A model generated the notes under the pieces. It saw only the letters and a program-made list of their open reading frames with translations, did no database searches and had not been told where the DNA came from. Position numbers and translations under genes: made by a program. From the NCBI RefSeq assembly GCF_000003605.2, contig NW_003120921.1, forward strand, positions 571,143 through 604,096: a stretch of DNA of 32,954 nucleotides. Direction: 5' to 3'. Below are positions 29,680-32,954 of the stretch, piece after piece (the stretch's first letter is position 1; every line of letters begins with the position of its first letter). The DNA comes from Saccoglossus kowalevskii (lineage: Eukaryota > Hemichordata > Enteropneusta > Harrimaniidae).

Positions 29680-31988
29680 TCACGGGAAGTTGACAATCCC
29701 TAATATTGCTAAATCGCCAGTTGTGAACAGGATTCCCGTATGAAGTTACACATCATTCTAGCAAGGAAAAATATTGATTACTGTTGTGCAGGTTATATAA
29801 TAAAATATGAAATGATTAATATTTCACTTTTGTTAGTATATCTTTATTTATTAAAATATGTACACATTATATCCAATTGGGGTGGGTATTGCCAAGCAAG
29901 TTTATAAAATTATAAACAAATATTTTGTAAATAACACTGACCGCGAAGTACGTCTTTGAGAAGTATTACTGATGGAATACTTTATATTACAATTTTTTTC
30001 AATTTGAATTAGTTGTATTGCAATGCATTAGTAATATATTTATACGTATGTATATATTTATATACATTCCTTTATTTCGTTGTTGAGACTGAGTTATACA
30101 GATTGTTACGTACTACAATGTATCTATATTGGAAAACGGTTATGGGGATTTTTAAATCAATAAACAATATTCAACTATCCTTTGCAACACCAATAAGATC
30201 ATAATGGTAATGTTTATTGGTCTTTGAAACTAGAGGAATTATGGGTCTTATTTTGGAACTCCTGCCAGGATGGTATTTCCAGAATAGTGCCAGTTGTTAA
30301 AGAAACATAAAACTTTAAATCTCAACAAGGATGAAAAGACCAGTTACTGAGACAAAGCCCTACTCCCCGCGAAACCCTACAGATACGAAACCCAATTACC
30401 GCGAAAGCCACTCACCGCGAAGCTACTAGTTACAAGTAATAAAAAATAAATCAATAATCAACTACATGGTAGTCACATACAATACTCACGTTTTGCTGCT
30501 ACACCCGTGAAGAGTACGTACATCCCAGGAGAATGAATTGAAATTAAAAAAACGCGGTCATATATAATAACATCTGTACAGTTCACTTTGCAGAGGCGGT
30601 TAAAAGGTTATATCGATCCCTTAAGGGCATTTCGAAAATGTCTGCATTATAGGACTGCTGTGTACGTTCTGCTGTTAAATGTTATACTTATTAATAGATA
30701 AAGATGGCTGAAATGGTCAGGAAAGATTTAGTGTTTTGTTTTTGTATATCACAGAACATGTCATAAACAGAGCTCTGTCCAAATAATTTAGCTTAAAATT
30801 TCTAATGAACAGACGTGGCCTGTGAAGCAACATAAAATCTGCACGGACCCTGGCGTGATTGTTGTTAGGGTTGTCAGGTTTCCGTGGACAATGAAGTCCA
30901 GGTGTTTTATATCAGCTGAAATATCTAGCAGTTGTATGCTTCTGCTAATACTTTGGTAGCTGTTATGTTTCTTTATAACACTAATTTTCTATGAAAGTAA
31001 TTTTCTTTTGCCACTGATTAGCTGAAGAGTGACTATGTTTTTGAAGTAAATTAACAACTTTATTTATCATCATGTCAATTTAAGGAAGTACTCTCCACAT
31101 GCAAATTATCTGCCACATGAATAATTATTGAGAATTTAATTGCGTTCAAGATATTATGCCAACACAAATAGTCATAGTGATGGACTGTGCTGACATTAGA
31201 TGTTCATATTGTACATACCAACAGAAAAAAATATATTATTTCAGGTCATCAATGTATGTCTTTTAAAATAAACTAAATCATTTTATTTTTATTTTCATAT
31301 ATTTGTGCGGGTTTTATTGTACGGTATTTGAATGGTAATCCTGTGTACCATTCTGTAGCACACATCTATTTTAAAATGTTCTGGATCTGTAAGCCGATTA
31401 TTGTAGAGTGAAATCTGCACAAATAAATACAAATTAAAACAAATTTATTAAATTTTTTGTGCCACAGGGTTCCGTGAGTGCCATTCCACCAAGCATCAGT
31501 TGAATGACACAAGAGATGAGCACAGTGGTGTGTGTTCTTTCGTTTCACGATTGGTTGTTTAAAATAATGTTTAGACGCAAAACAAAAATGAAACTAAGCC
31601 CACATACAACAGGTTGGAATGTATACAACTGAGATATGATGATAGACGTACGACATTATTCACACAGAAACAGATATAAGTTGGTATTGCATATAATTTA
31701 CACTCATAATATAACAATAAATTACATGGAGTTTCTAATACATATGAATGATAGTAATTGTGTATACATGAACGTAATAATGTATGGTAAATAGATGAAA
31801 ACACAAACTTATATGGAAGATGCACAATAATAATTATAGTTGTACAAATTAACAACACGGAAATACATCAGGAAGAAGGAATTCTCACAACTTCAAATAT
31901 CTATAAGTTAAAAAACAAACGAATATTGATGGCAATAGTGTAAACTCTCTGTCTACTAAATGTGTGTGTACCAGTAAATTAGTGCGAC
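29680..31988. other. non-coding AT-rich region
   Basis: No exon or element is supported. At 30355-30425 the word ccgcgaa recurs three to four times within 70 bases (ctccccgcgaaaccc, attaccgcgaaagcc, ctcaccgcgaagct). The rest is AT-rich and could include UTR of an unseen gene, but nothing in the sequence proves it. Confidence 0.4.
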
Positions 31989-32045
31989 TTGGTACTTGTC
32001 TTCAGTTTGGAGTTCATAGGTCGCGATTCGCGTATCACAAGTTTC

Positions 32046-32189
32046 CACGTAGAGCTGCGCAACGATTTGGAGAGACTGCATGAAGTGCCCGTTAATCATT
32101 TCGGCCGGCAATGTCCATCAAACAAACAGATTTGTTTTCAAGAGTCTGGTTTCCATTTCCACGTGCAATATTCCACGTATTACCACGTG
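32046..32189. promoter_or_regulatory. cluster of four CACGTG/CACGTA motifs
   Basis: CACGTA at 32046, CACGTG at 32160, CACGTA at 32174 and CACGTG at 32184; the last three lie within 30 bases. bHLH-Zip and bHLH-PAS factors bind these cores. The function is inferred only from clustering near a CpG-richer stretch. Confidence 0.35.
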
Positions 32190-32575
32190 TCATTACAGGT
32201 CAGTGCTTACCACACTGCTATTACGTACCTGGATGTAATGCAACAACCTGACATAATTAGTGTTGGATTTTATATAGCCCAGATTGGCGAGACACTTGGT
32301 CTTGGAATTCGCTGGAGTTATTAAAATTAAAGGGCAGTGGTCGTCGCGACGCGCTTGTGTGATATATGTGTTGATAAACATTGATTTTCCCACAATCCAT
32401 TGCGCTCTTCTAATGGAAGTCACATGTATAAGTTTTGTCCTTGGCACGCACTAACTACCGCCAGTGGCTCATTTGATACCTTCAAAGCACATAAACAAAA
32501 AATGACCTACTGTTTAACACTTAAAACTTGATAACGCCTCACTTTGTACTCGTTGATCTGCGCAACAGTCAAAGT

Positions 32576-32616
32576 CGCCATCTTTGTTTTATGAAAATCA
32601 TATTTCGCGCATGCGC
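32576..32616. promoter_or_regulatory. candidate CpG promoter: YY1-like core and perfect NRF1 palindrome
   Basis: CGCCATCTTTG at 32576-32586 resembles the YY1 core. GCGCATGCGC at 32607-32616 is the full NRF1 half-site pair. Both mark TATA-less housekeeping promoters in animals, and local CpG density is higher than in the rest of the window. No first exon could be identified; one may lie to the right of the window. Confidence 0.4.
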
Positions 32617-32954
32617 GGCACGGCGACAACCGCGCATTAATACACATTAGTCTTTATCTAGATGCTGATTAATTTAGCATGCAAATCTCAAAGCACATAG
32701 CCCTTTAGGAGCCCTGCACTTTCTAATCAATGAAGATATGTCCCAAACTAAACTGATCTATTTAGGTATAGACGCAGTAGTGGGCTTAAAACACTCATCT
32801 ACAGAATGCTGTAATGTTGTAGCAGTTTTCAGATTTAAAGCCAGTCTGGATACTTTACTATGGTGGCTGATGGGATTAGAGGACTGGAGGCCCCCCTGTT
32901 CTTTAAAAAGCTACTACCCAAGGCAACTCTCGTAGTAAGTCTAATTAAGAAAAT

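Noticed and set aside
31989-32324. 111-codon plus-strand frame and an opposite minus frame (about 31970-32100)
   Set aside because: Both look superficially coding, but neither has a recognisable domain, and the region fits better as regulatory DNA with CACGTG motifs.

Overview
This is an AT-rich, intron-rich, repeat-rich animal nuclear DNA window, most likely from a marine invertebrate. The evidence is spliced genes with canonical GT..AG introns, a metazoan-style ketone-body enzyme gene, a secreted astacin protease with C-type lectin domains, and a mix of pogo, Ty3/gypsy, Ty1/copia and MITE-like debris. I cannot fix the phylum from the sequence alone. Almost none of the long open frames is a whole gene. 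The real genes had to be read exon by exon from splice sites, codon phase and protein-family motifs.

Three host genes are supported. (1) 1937-3948, plus strand: the last three coding exons of succinyl-CoA:3-ketoacid CoA transferase (OXCT1/SCOT). The 5' part lies outside the window. (2) 5869-8749, minus strand: a two-exon alpha/beta hydrolase of about 472 residues, of the kynurenine formamidase/isoprenylcysteine methylesterase-like type. Its catalytic core is interrupted by a block of about 140 residues predicted to form membrane helices. Genes 1 and 2 converge. (3) 15253-24580, minus strand: a ten-exon secreted astacin (M12A) metalloprotease followed by two C-type-lectin-like domains. Every junction keeps codon phase except one: exon 8, in the first lectin domain, is out of frame by one base. 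One intron looks GC-AG, and the zinc-site Met-turn tyrosine is replaced by phenylalanine.

The rest is mobile or repeated DNA. A pogo-like transposase N-terminus touches the left edge (1-588). Tandem arrays lie in OXCT1 introns (2056-2250, 3025-3690) and at 10780-11960. MITE-like elements lie at 10090-10495 and 29119-29392. A Ty3/gypsy RNase H remnant lies at 12188-12562. A heavily deleted Ty1/copia element with two LTRs (24645-25843) sits tail to tail with the astacin start, only 65 bases from its ATG. A modular repeat occurs at 8889-9717 and 22755-23766, and its copies show changes that leave a short basic peptide unchanged. An assembly gap of 436 N (21884-22319) sits inside a long inverted repeat. 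A 285-base direct repeat pair (26864-27152, 29400-29679) brackets 2.2 kb without recognisable genes. The right end (31.9-32.7 kb) has clustered CACGTG/CACGTA motifs and an NRF1-type palindrome, which suggests a promoter for a gene outside the window.

I found no convincing tRNA, rRNA or CRISPR. The observations most worth following are the membrane-interrupted hydrolase, the astacin-lectin gene with its frame break and LTR-adjacent start, and the coding-like module shared by the repeat loci.
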